DNA of 64,000 nucleotides from Bacillota bacterium (GTDB taxonomy: Bacteria > Bacillota > Clostridia > Oscillospirales > Ruminococcaceae): assembly GCA_023439835.1 (NCBI GenBank), contig JAEXUW010000009.1, positions 124,001 through 188,000 on the forward strand, given 5' to 3'. This document shows positions 26,872 to 34,981 of this stretch, piece by piece; the first letter of the stretch is position 1, and every line of letters begins with the position of its first letter. Under the pieces are notes generated by a model. The model was not told where the DNA came from. It searched no databases and was given only the letters and a program-made list of their open reading frames with translations. Position numbers and translations under genes: made by a program.

Positions 26872-28098
26872 ATGAAAAAGTTTCTAACCTTGTTATGCTG
26901 CGCCGCTGTAATGTTTTCAATTTTTACTGCGTGCAAAGAGGACTATGCCCCCAACACGAAGCTTGAAAACATTAGCGACTATGACTATTCAAAGCTGAGC
27001 GGTCAGGGTATTACCCTTAACGTTGCAAACTGGGGCGAGTATATGTCAGTCAATGACGAAGAGGTTCTTGATGTCAACAAAGCCTTTGAAGCTCTGACCG
27101 GAATTAAGGTTAACTACAAGACGGTTCCCACGAATGAAGAGCTTTATGCTAAGCTTCAGGGCAGTGCCGACTATGATGTTATCATACCGTCAGATTATAT
27201 GATAGCAAGACTAATCAAGGAGAATATGCTTCAAAAGCTTGATTATAGCAACATTCCGAATTTTCAATATATAAACAGCCGTCTTATCGACCCTGATTAC
27301 GACCCTCAAAACGAATATTCTGTCCCTTATATGTGGGGGCTGACCTGTATTGTGTATAACACTGCACTTATTGATGAAGAAATCGATAGTTGGAGTGCTT
27401 TATGGGACGAAAGATACAAAGATAAAATCCTCATGCCAAACAATCCCCGTGACGCTATTGGTATTGCTCTTTTGAAAAACGGCTTTTCACTTAACACAGA
27501 AAATCCAGACGAACTAAATAAAGCACTGAACTCGCTTAAAGAGCAGAAGCCGTTGATTCAGGCTTATGTCATGGATGAAATCTATGATAAGATGGAGGGT
27601 GGCTCTGCCGCAATCGGCTCATATTATGTCGGCGATATTATTGTAATGTGCGAAGAGAATGAGGACCTTGCCTATGTTCTTCCCAAAGAGGGAACAAACA
27701 GGTTTGTCGATGCAATGTGCATCCCCACAGCGGCAAAGAACAAAGAGGCTGCCGAAATGTATATCAACTTCCTCTGCGAAACAGAGGTTGCGCTTGCAAA
27801 CTGTGAGTATATTGGCTATTCAACACCGCATACAGAGGCTTTTGAGCTTCTTGATGAAGAAACAAAGAACAACCCCGCACAATACCCTGACGATGAGTAT
27901 CTTGACAATAAAACAGAGAACTTCAAAAACCTTTCAGACCAAACAAACAAGCTCTATGACAGCCTGTGGAATGAGCTGAAAATCGAGAAGCAATCCTTCA
28001 CAAAATGGGTTGTTCCTGTTGTTTTAATTCTTGCAGTTATCACCGTGGTGGTAATTAATATAATACGCTCAAGAAAAAAGAAAAAGGATAACATATAA
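26872..28098 (+). CDS. potD: Polyamine-binding lipoprotein PotD with extra C-terminal membrane helix
   Basis: A 408-residue extracellular solute-binding protein. The signal peptide ends in a lipobox FTAC (Cys20), so it is lipid-anchored. The mature part follows the PotD pattern: LNVANWGEYM (about 46), GIKVNYKTVPTNEELYAKL, YDVIIPSDYMIARL, PYMWGLTCIVYN and GSYYVGDI. After the binding domain a hydrophobic helix (about 376-396) and a cytoplasmic Lys/Arg tail are appended. A lipid anchor plus a transmembrane anchor is unusual for this family. It is last in potABCD, 8 bp after potC. Confidence 0.9.
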   Translation: MKKFLTLLCCAAVMFSIFTACKEDYAPNTKLENISDYDYSKLSGQGITLNVANWGEYMSVNDEEVLDVNKAFEALTGIKVNYKTVPTNEELYAKLQGSADYDVIIPSDYMIARLIKENMLQKLDYSNIPNFQYINSRLIDPDYDPQNEYSVPYMWGLTCIVYNTALIDEEIDSWSALWDERYKDKILMPNNPRDAIGIALLKNGFSLNTENPDELNKALNSLKEQKPLIQAYVMDEIYDKMEGGSAAIGSYYVGDIIVMCEENEDLAYVLPKEGTNRFVDAMCIPTAAKNKEAAEMYINFLCETEVALANCEYIGYSTPHTEAFELLDEETKNNPAQYPDDEYLDNKTENFKNLSDQTNKLYDSLWNELKIEKQSFTKWVVPVVLILAVITVVVINIIRSRKKKKDNI

Positions 28099-28134
28099 AA
28101 AGTCAACGATTAATAGAAAGGCATGATTTAATAA

Positions 28135-29277
28135 ATGGAAATCAATAACAAGTTTTTGTTTGACCCTCAGACAAGGGTTGCTCCTTTAGGTATTATCGCA
28201 ATGGACGGAGCGGCTGAGATGGGAGATAAAATCAACAGCTTCCTTGTTGAATGGTCACAGCAAAGCGGCTTTAACGACGATACTTTTCTTATTGAAACGA
28301 GTTGCCCGAGATTTTCGTCAGGCGATGGAAAAGGACTTATTAAAAGCACCGTCAGAGGCGATGACATTTTCATTATTTGTGACGTCGGGAACTATAACAT
28401 TAAGTACAAAATGTTTGGTAAGGAAAACTCCATGTCTCCCGATGACCACTATCAGGACTTGAAAAGAATTATAGAAGCAGCGGGCGGAAAAGCCTACAGA
28501 ATCAATATAATCATGCCGATACTTTATGGCGGACGCCAGCATAGAAGAAGCTATCGTGAATCACTTGACTGTGCAGTCGCTCTTCAGGAGCTTCAGGCGA
28601 TGGGCGTCGCTAATATCGTCACCTTTGACGCTCATGACCCCAGAGTTCAAAACGCAATCCCGCTGATGGGCTTTGACAATATTATGCCGACCTATCAGGT
28701 TTTAAAGGCTATGTTCAAGCATATCCCGAACTTCAAGCCTCTCAAAGAGGATTTCATGGTTGTATCACCCGATGAGGGCGCTATCAACAGAAATATGTAC
28801 TATGCCTCTGTATTGGGAGTTGACCTCGGAATGTTCTATAAACGCCGTGACTATTCAACCGTTGTCAACGGAAGAAACCCAATTGTTGCCCACGAATATA
28901 TGGGGAACAGCGTTGAGGGCAAGGATGTATTCATTGCTGACGATATAATATCGTCGGGCGAATCAATGCTTGATATTGCTTATGAGCTTAAAAAGAGAAA
29001 AGCAAAAAGAATTTTCGCCTATGCAACCTATGCTATATTCACAAACGGTCTTGACGTGTTCGACAAAGCTTACAGCGAGGGGATGATTGACGCCGTATTC
29101 GGCACCAACCTGACTTATCAAATGGAAGAGCTTAAAACACGTGAATGGTTCCACGAGGTTGACCTTTCTAAATATCTTGCATACTTCATCGCCGCACTAA
29201 ATCATGACCTTTCAATCAGTAACATAATTGACCCGCACACGAAAATTCAACAGCTTTTTAAAGCAAAGCTGAAATAA
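28135..29277 (+). CDS. prs: Ribose-phosphate pyrophosphokinase, long variant
   Basis: A 380-residue enzyme that makes PRPP from ribose-5-phosphate and ATP for nucleotide, His and Trp synthesis. The ATP-binding flexible region appears as YGGRQHRRSYRESLDCA. FDAHDPRVQNAIP and VVSPDEGA are typical of Prs, and the PRPP loop is present as ADDIISSGES (about 266-275). It is longer than the usual 315-residue class I Prs, with extra segments at both ends. I associate this with a clostridial subgroup. It lies 36 bp after potD and may be cotranscribed. Ends at the terminator 29282-29326. Confidence 0.88.
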   Translation: MEINNKFLFDPQTRVAPLGIIAMDGAAEMGDKINSFLVEWSQQSGFNDDTFLIETSCPRFSSGDGKGLIKSTVRGDDIFIICDVGNYNIKYKMFGKENSMSPDDHYQDLKRIIEAAGGKAYRINIIMPILYGGRQHRRSYRESLDCAVALQELQAMGVANIVTFDAHDPRVQNAIPLMGFDNIMPTYQVLKAMFKHIPNFKPLKEDFMVVSPDEGAINRNMYYASVLGVDLGMFYKRRDYSTVVNGRNPIVAHEYMGNSVEGKDVFIADDIISSGESMLDIAYELKKRKAKRIFAYATYAIFTNGLDVFDKAYSEGMIDAVFGTNLTYQMEELKTREWFHEVDLSKYLAYFIAALNHDLSISNIIDPHTKIQQLFKAKLK

Positions 29278-29281
29278 TATT

Positions 29282-29326
29282 TTTGCCGCTTAATCAGTCA
29301 CTGGCTGACAAAGCGGCAAATTTTAT
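29282..29326. terminator. Bidirectional terminator between prs and the P-type ATPase
   Basis: TTTGCCGCTT (29282-29291) pairs with AAGCGGCAAA (29311-29320), with inner GTCA/TGAC pairing and T-runs on both strands. It lies between convergent genes. Confidence 0.85.
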
Positions 29327-31989
29327 TTCTTGTTAAAAAATGAAGCAAGCACAGGCACTGCTAATGAGAAAGCGCCGGCAATACCTAGCTGTCGAAGTGT
29401 CAGCGGAACGGTTGAAAATACAATCTGCAGGACCGGAAGATATATCGCCGCCGCAGTTATCATTCCCGATAATAAAACGGCAAGAATCAAAAAGGGATTG
29501 CTCAAATATTTAACGGTGAAAAGGGTTTTCTCTTCGCTCTTGCACTCAAAAACATGAATGAGCTGTGACATAATCAGTGTGAAAAGCGCAGCTGTTCTCG
29601 CCACATCAACTGAACACCCAAGTCTCAGCATTGCCACAAAGCTCCCTAACGTACAAAGCCCGATTAATATCCCTCTGAAAACTATCTTTGTCATCAGCCC
29701 GCCGCTGAAAAAACCGTCGGTCGATTTTCTTGGCGACTTTTTCATCACAAGCTCCTCGGTCGGTTCAACACCCAAAGCGACAGCGGGAAGCCCGTCAGTC
29801 ATTAGATTAACAAGCAAAATTTGTGTCGGCAAAAGCACCATGGGAAGCCCCATAAGTATTCCCACGAACATTGTCATTACCTCGCCGATATTACAAGAAA
29901 GAAGATAGCGCACAAATTTTCTGATGTTTGAGTAAATTGTCCGCCCCTGTTCAACCGCCGAAACAAGCGTTGCGAAATTATCATCAAGAAGAATGACGTC
30001 TGCCGCTTGCTTTGTGACATCGGTTCCTGTCAACCCCATTGAAACACCGATGTCGGCTTCCTTGACAGCGGGTGCGTCATTGACGCCGTCGCCAGTCATT
30101 GCCACAATATGCCCTTTTTTCTTAAACGCTCTGACAATTCTCAGCTTGTCGGCGGGATTAACTCTGGCAAAAACCGCAATCTGCTCAATAACCTCCGAAA
30201 GCTCATCATCTGACAGCCTTGAAAGCTCCTCACCTGTCAGCGCCCTTGAATCCGACTTCATTATGCCCGCCTGTGATGCAATCGCACAGGCTGTGGTTTT
30301 ATGGTCACCTGTAATCATGACGGTTTTTATATTAGCCTTTTCACAGATTCGTATCGCCCTCTTTGCTTCTGCTCTGGGTGGGTCGAGCATTCCCATCAGC
30401 CCGAGGAATACAAGCTCCGACGTGTCGCTGTCACTCCTCATTCTCTTATATGAAAAAGCTAGAACACGAAGCGAATCCGTCGCTAGCTTTTCGTTCTTCA
30501 ATAGAATATTATGCCGAAGCTCAATGCCGAGCGGCACCTCCTCACCGTTTACAAGAGCATGACTGCACTGTGACAAAATCACGTCAGGCGCACCCTTTGC
30601 ATAGCAAAAAGCCCCTTCCTTTCCTCTGACAATAACCTTCATGCATCGTGTTTCACTGTCAAAAGGTATCTCATCCTTTCTGACATACTCGCTTTCAAGC
30701 TTTTCCTTCATTACACCCGCCTTAGAAGCAGCAACAAGCATTGCTATTTCAGTCGGGTCGCCTATCGTCACCCACTCTCCCCTTTTAAGCGAGGTCTGAA
30801 AGCTTCTGATTCCTTTGGTGTTATATTTTGAAATGCCTGCGTTGTTGCATAACACGGCGCACTTTAAAAGCTCATTCAGCCCGATTAATTTTTCCAGCAC
30901 TGCCGGCTCAATGCCAAGCTTAATTTCACCGCCGATTCGATAGCCTGTTCCAGTTACATCCAGCTCATGCTTCACAGTTATAATTTTTTGTACTGTCATA
31001 CGGTTTTCTGTTATAGTGCCTGTCTTGTCAGAGCATATGACCGAAGCACAACCGAGAGTTTCCACGGAATGAAGCTTGTGGACTAATGCGTTTCTCTTTA
31101 GCATTCTGCCGACTGCCAGTGCAAGAGCAATAGTAACGGTAGCGGGAAGCCCCTCGGGTATCGCTGCAATAGCAATTGTAATCCCTGTCATAAGCATATC
31201 AAAAACAGGCTCGCCTCTTAAAATACCCGCCAAAGCCACAATAGCACAAACCACAAGACAAATAACCGCTAGAATTTTCCCCATTTCAGCAAGCTTTCTC
31301 TGAAGAGGTGTATCCTCCTGCTTTATTTCAACAAGCATACCCGAAACCTTGCCCATTTGAGTGTTCATGCCGGTGCTGACGGTTTTACAGCGTGCATTGC
31401 CCTTTGTTATTACCGTTCCCATATAAACAATATGGGGGAGGTTTAAGGCATCGGTCTTCCCCGATGAATTAGTGTTCACTTTTTCAACAGGAACAGCCTC
31501 GCCCGTTAAAATAGCCTCATCAGCAAAAAGCCCCCTTGACGAAATTATAACCGCATCAGCGGGAACCCTGTCCCCCGCCTCAAGCTCGAATACATCTCCT
31601 GCTACTATCCCCTTAGCCGGAATTTCGGTAAGCTTTCCATCCCGCCATACCTTTGCAGTCGGGGCAGTCATATTCTTTAGGGCTTCGAGCGTTCTTTCCG
31701 TTTTGTATTCCTGAATAAACCCTAGCACGGCGTTTATAAGCACAATAAGAATAATTGTCACCGCGTCATAAATTTCACCAATCACCACCGAAATAACTGT
31801 CGATGCAAGAAGAATCATGACAAGAACATCCTTGAACTGACCGGCAAATATTTTGACCGCACCAGACTTTTTTCCCTCTGAAAGTGCATTCTCACCGTTT
31901 TCTTTTATGAGCTTTTCCGCTTCCTCCGTTGAAAGGCCTATATCTTCCTTCAGTGCAATTTCCTTGATTATCTCAGGTGTTTTAAGCAT
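29323..31989 (-). CDS. Cation-transporting P-type ATPase, calcium type
   Basis: A protein of about 888 residues of the P2 ATPase class. Visible in order: the cation ATPase N-domain (LSTEEAEKLIKENGENAL), the TGEAVPVEK actuator loop, the membrane motif PEGLPA that contributes calcium ligands, the phosphorylated Asp in SDKTGTITEN (about residue 321), ARVNPADKLRIV and GDGVNDAPAVKEADIG. Ten membrane helices are expected. It exports calcium, possibly manganese, from the cytoplasm. The ATG at 31998 is only 1-2 nt from the SD GGGAG, so I prefer the ATG at 31989. It is monocistronic. Confidence 0.92.
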   Translation of the reverse strand: MLKTPEIIKEIALKEDIGLSTEEAEKLIKENGENALSEGKKSGAVKIFAGQFKDVLVMILLASTVISVVIGEIYDAVTIILIVLINAVLGFIQEYKTERTLEALKNMTAPTAKVWRDGKLTEIPAKGIVAGDVFELEAGDRVPADAVIISSRGLFADEAILTGEAVPVEKVNTNSSGKTDALNLPHIVYMGTVITKGNARCKTVSTGMNTQMGKVSGMLVEIKQEDTPLQRKLAEMGKILAVICLVVCAIVALAGILRGEPVFDMLMTGITIAIAAIPEGLPATVTIALALAVGRMLKRNALVHKLHSVETLGCASVICSDKTGTITENRMTVQKIITVKHELDVTGTGYRIGGEIKLGIEPAVLEKLIGLNELLKCAVLCNNAGISKYNTKGIRSFQTSLKRGEWVTIGDPTEIAMLVAASKAGVMKEKLESEYVRKDEIPFDSETRCMKVIVRGKEGAFCYAKGAPDVILSQCSHALVNGEEVPLGIELRHNILLKNEKLATDSLRVLAFSYKRMRSDSDTSELVFLGLMGMLDPPRAEAKRAIRICEKANIKTVMITGDHKTTACAIASQAGIMKSDSRALTGEELSRLSDDELSEVIEQIAVFARVNPADKLRIVRAFKKKGHIVAMTGDGVNDAPAVKEADIGVSMGLTGTDVTKQAADVILLDDNFATLVSAVEQGRTIYSNIRKFVRYLLSCNIGEVMTMFVGILMGLPMVLLPTQILLVNLMTDGLPAVALGVEPTEELVMKKSPRKSTDGFFSGGLMTKIVFRGILIGLCTLGSFVAMLRLGCSVDVARTAALFTLIMSQLIHVFECKSEEKTLFTVKYLSNPFLILAVLLSGMITAAAIYLPVLQIVFSTVPLTLRQLGIAGAFSLAVPVLASFFNKK

Positions 31990-32084
31990 AAACAGCATTC
32001 TCCCTTTATTTAAAAAAATCCGAGCCTGTTATTTGGATTTTATTCTGAAAGGACAAATATTATGCTTGTTTTAACTGATACAGA

Positions 32085-32115
32085 CAAAAACAAAACCCGC
32101 CGGTTTCACAGCGGG
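32085..32115 (-). terminator. Terminator of the 32488 gene
   Basis: On the minus strand, CCCGC and GCGGG arms (32111-32115 / 32096-32100) are followed by TTTTGTTTTT, just after the stop at 32123. Confidence 0.7.
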
Positions 32116-32122
32116 ACTCAAC

Positions 32123-32488
32123 TCATTTTTGTATGATGCAATTTCTTAAACTAATTTTTAACGGGGGATATTCAGGCGAATGTATAAAGGCTTTTTTGCC
32201 GGAGGAGTAGCCGCTTAGAAAATCCGCAATCCTTTCAATGATTACATTGCCACTCTTTGCTGTTGCCATAACAAAACAGCCGCAACTGCTCTCCCATCCG
32301 CATAAAAGCCTTTCGCCGTCAATAACAATTTCAATATTAACATCTTCTTCATAAACGGGGAAATACTCAGCTCTTGCACAATAAGCCTGTTCAATCAGGG
32401 AAATTATTCTCAACGTATCACCGCAGGATATATTAAAATTCTCAAGAGAATTCAAGCCTGAACCTGTTTTAGCAATCCGCCAGCCCAT
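32123..32488 (-). CDS. Hypothetical protein, 121 aa
   Basis: A small soluble protein of unknown function. It starts MGWRIAKTGSGL and contains four cysteines, two of them in a WESSCGCFVM segment, and ends RNCIIQK. There is no signal peptide or membrane segment. The ATG at 32488 has SD AAAAGGGG at 6-nt spacing; the frame extends 11 codons further upstream but without an SD. It has its own promoter and terminator, so it is expressed alone. I do not recognise a family. Confidence 0.65.
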   Translation of the reverse strand: MGWRIAKTGSGLNSLENFNISCGDTLRIISLIEQAYCARAEYFPVYEEDVNIEIVIDGERLLCGWESSCGCFVMATAKSGNVIIERIADFLSGYSSGKKAFIHSPEYPPLKISLRNCIIQK

Positions 32489-32526
32489 ACACAACCCCCT
32501 TTTCTGTGTGGCAGTTATCATATATA

Positions 32527-32555
32527 ATTATATACTATATTTTTCCATATTACAA
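32527..32555 (-). promoter_or_regulatory. Sigma-A promoter of the 32488 gene
   Basis: On the minus strand, TTGTAA (32550-32555), 17 bp, TATAAT (32527-32532), in an AT-rich gap. Confidence 0.7.
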
Positions 32556-32577
32556 TATGATAATTATAAAAAATATA

Positions 32578-33135
32578 TTACAATCCGAGATATTTTAAAA
32601 CCTTCTGTGTTTCAGAAAGCTGAAGACAATACTGTGAATTACCGCGTAAAAGCTCAGCAAGAACAGTTTTTGCATTCTCCCATTTCAAAAGCTCAATTTC
32701 ACTTTCTTGAAAAAAAGGCATTTTATCAATAGCCTTCTCAAGAACATACACACTGTTAATTTCATTGCTTATAAAATGCTTGCCCGAATAGACTGCCTCA
32801 TGAGTTTGCTTTTTTTGATATAAAAAAACAAGCTCTGACGACAAAATGTCAAGCCCCAGCTCCTCTTTCACCTCACGAAGAGCAGCCTGTATATAATCCT
32901 CACCAGCGTCAACATGCCCTGTGCACCCTGCATCAAAGCATCCGGGAAAGGAATCCTTCTCAAAGCTTCTCTGCTGTAAGAGTAGCTGAGTTTCGCCGTT
33001 GATTTTTCTGTAAACCCAAACATGCACACTTGCGTGCCAGTCACCGTCACGGTGAATATCACCTCTTGATTTTGTCCGCCCGGTTTTTGTGCCGTCCTCA
33101 TTCAATACGTCGAAAAGCTCGTCATTAACGCTCAT
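32578..33135 (-). CDS. Nudix hydrolase
   Basis: A 185-residue Nudix enzyme. The Nudix box is complete: GHVDAGEDYIQAALREVKEE (about 73-92) followed by LGL, matching GX5EX7REUXEEXGU. The N-terminus (ELFDVLNEDGTKTGRTKSRGDIHRDGDWH) resembles the IPP-isomerase-like/YfcD branch, which hydrolyses nucleoside-diphosphate derivatives. The substrate is unknown. It has a clear promoter of its own and is divergent from malQ. Confidence 0.88.
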   Translation of the reverse strand: MSVNDELFDVLNEDGTKTGRTKSRGDIHRDGDWHASVHVWVYRKINGETQLLLQQRSFEKDSFPGCFDAGCTGHVDAGEDYIQAALREVKEELGLDILSSELVFLYQKKQTHEAVYSGKHFISNEINSVYVLEKAIDKMPFFQESEIELLKWENAKTVLAELLRGNSQYCLQLSETQKVLKYLGL

Positions 33136-33159
33136 ATTAACATCTCCGTTTCTTGGGAT

Positions 33160-33188
33160 ATTATATCAGACAATCCGTTTATATTCAA
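33160..33188 (-). promoter_or_regulatory. Sigma-A promoter of the Nudix gene
   Basis: On the minus strand, TTGAAT (33183-33188), 17 bp, TATAAT (33160-33165). Confidence 0.8.
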
Positions 33189-33199
33189 GCCGAAATGAA

Positions 33200-33228
33200 T
33201 TGACATAATAAAAATTGTGTGAGATAAT
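33200..33228 (+). promoter_or_regulatory. Upstream sigma-A promoter of malQ-glgP
   Basis: TTGACA (33200-33205), 17 bp, GATAAT (33223-33228). It is the first of two tandem promoters before malQ. Confidence 0.75.
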
Positions 33229-33298
33229 TAATAAAATATCTATATTTCAAATCTATAATTAGTTATATGTACAATATGCTCCTTTAATAATATTTTAC

Positions 33299-33327
33299 TT
33301 GACAAGTTTGTAAAGGGGCATTAAAAT
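33299..33327 (+). promoter_or_regulatory. Proximal sigma-A promoter of malQ-glgP
   Basis: TTGACA (33299-33304), 17 bp, TAAAAT (33322-33327). The leader to the malQ ATG is about 37 nt. Confidence 0.8.
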
Positions 33328-33370
33328 TCTATTGAATGAAGACGGAAATTAAAAAAGGCGGTAAAAGCTC

Positions 33371-34981
33371 ATGAACAAAAAAAACGCTCGTATTGCTGGA
33401 ATACTTCTCCCGATTGCGTCGCTTAATTCGCCCTATGGGATTGGCACACTCGGAAAGCAGGCTTATCGATTCGTTGACTTTCTCGAAAAAAGCGGGCAGA
33501 AATGCTGGCAGATTCTCCCCATCGGCCCGACCAGCTATGGCGACAGTCCTTATCAGTCTTTTTCAGCCTTTGCCGGCAATCCATATTTCATTGACCTTGA
33601 TACACTTATTAGTGAAAAGCTTATTACAAAAGGCTTTGTTTCGTCATTTGACTGGGGGAGCAACCCTATTCGCTGTGACTATGAAAAAATATATACCTCA
33701 CGCTTTAAGGTTTTAAGAAAAGCGTTTGAGAATTTCACTAAAGAAGAGCATAAGGGCTTTGAAAAATTCAAGAAGAAAAACCGCTTCTGGCTTGAAGATT
33801 ATACACTTTACATGGCTGTGAAGGTTCATTTTGAAAACAAGTCGTGGATGGAGTGGGAGGACGATATTAGACTCCGTCGGGATTCTGCTGTCAAGCGATA
33901 TAAGAAGCTTTTGTCTGATGAGCTTGAGTTCTGGGCGTTTGTTCAGTTTAAGTTCTTTGAACAGTGGAAAAAGCTCAAAGCCTATGCCAATGAAAAGGGT
34001 ATAAAAATTATCGGCGATATTCCCATTTATGTCGCAACAGATTCTGCTGATGTATGGGCGAATCATGAACAATTCCTCCTCAATGACGACCATAGACCGA
34101 CGCTTGTTGCGGGCTGTCCCCCCGATTATTTTTCTGAGGACGGTCAGCTTTGGGGCAACGCTATATACGACTGGAGCTTTATGAAAAAAGACAGCTTCAG
34201 CTGGTGGAAAAACCGCATTTCCTTCTCAGCAATGATTTATGATACAATCAGAATTGACCACTTTATTGGCATCGTCAGATACTACGGAATCCCCGCCGAT
34301 TCAAAAAGTGCAAAGGTCGGGAAATACTATAAAGGCCCCGGCATGAAGCTTATCAAGGCGATTGATGAGGCAAGGGGTGAGTGTACGATTATTGCGGAGG
34401 ATTTAGGCGCTGTCACAGACTCGGTGCGAAAGCTTATTGAGCGTTCAGGATACCCCGGAATGAAAATTTTACAGTTTGCTTTCGGCTCAGACACCGACAA
34501 CGAACACCTCCCCATGAATTACACAAGAAACCTTTGTGTTTATCCCGGCACGCATGACAATGATACACTTGCCACAGCTATTTCAAATATGGATATAAAA
34601 ACAAAAAAATATCTGCTTTCATATTTGGGAAAAGACAATGCCGACGGTCTTGTTTTTGAGCTTATCAGGCTTCTCTATGCGTCTGTTGCTAACACAGCAA
34701 TTGTTCAGCTTCAGGATATTCTTGAGCTTGACAACAGTTCAAGAATGAACATACCGTCAACACTCGGCGGAAACTGGGAGTGGCGCATTAAGGGGAACGA
34801 GCTGACTAGTGAGCTTTCAAGAAAACTGCGCAAGCTTTCAGAGATATATGGACGTGCCATCCCCAAAGAAAAGCCGGCTGTTAAAAAAGCTTTAACCGCT
34901 GACATTTCATCTTCAACAGATGTCACAGAGAATGTGTCTGAAAATATTAATTCGGAGGATTCAGATGAACAACTACACTGA
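33371..34981 (+). CDS. malQ: 4-alpha-glucanotransferase (amylomaltase)
   Basis: A 536-residue GH77 enzyme that transfers alpha-1,4-glucan segments in maltodextrin and glycogen turnover. The N-terminus has LNSPYGIGTLG and QILPIGPTSYGDSPYQS typical of the family. Catalytic regions are IRIDHFIG (nucleophile Asp), IIAEDLG (acid/base Glu) and YPGTHDNDT (transition-state Asp). The last 30 residues form a Ser/Asp/Glu-rich tail beyond the usual end. It is followed by glgP, whose start lies inside the malQ tail (17-bp overlap), so the two are translationally coupled. Confidence 0.95.
   Translation: MNKKNARIAGILLPIASLNSPYGIGTLGKQAYRFVDFLEKSGQKCWQILPIGPTSYGDSPYQSFSAFAGNPYFIDLDTLISEKLITKGFVSSFDWGSNPIRCDYEKIYTSRFKVLRKAFENFTKEEHKGFEKFKKKNRFWLEDYTLYMAVKVHFENKSWMEWEDDIRLRRDSAVKRYKKLLSDELEFWAFVQFKFFEQWKKLKAYANEKGIKIIGDIPIYVATDSADVWANHEQFLLNDDHRPTLVAGCPPDYFSEDGQLWGNAIYDWSFMKKDSFSWWKNRISFSAMIYDTIRIDHFIGIVRYYGIPADSKSAKVGKYYKGPGMKLIKAIDEARGECTIIAEDLGAVTDSVRKLIERSGYPGMKILQFAFGSDTDNEHLPMNYTRNLCVYPGTHDNDTLATAISNMDIKTKKYLLSYLGKDNADGLVFELIRLLYASVANTAIVQLQDILELDNSSRMNIPSTLGGNWEWRIKGNELTSELSRKLRKLSEIYGRAIPKEKPAVKKALTADISSSTDVTENVSENINSEDSDEQLH

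Noticed and set aside
29993..30562. 189-codon plus-strand frame
   Set aside because: Lies wholly antisense inside the P-type ATPase, which has full family motifs; codon shadow.
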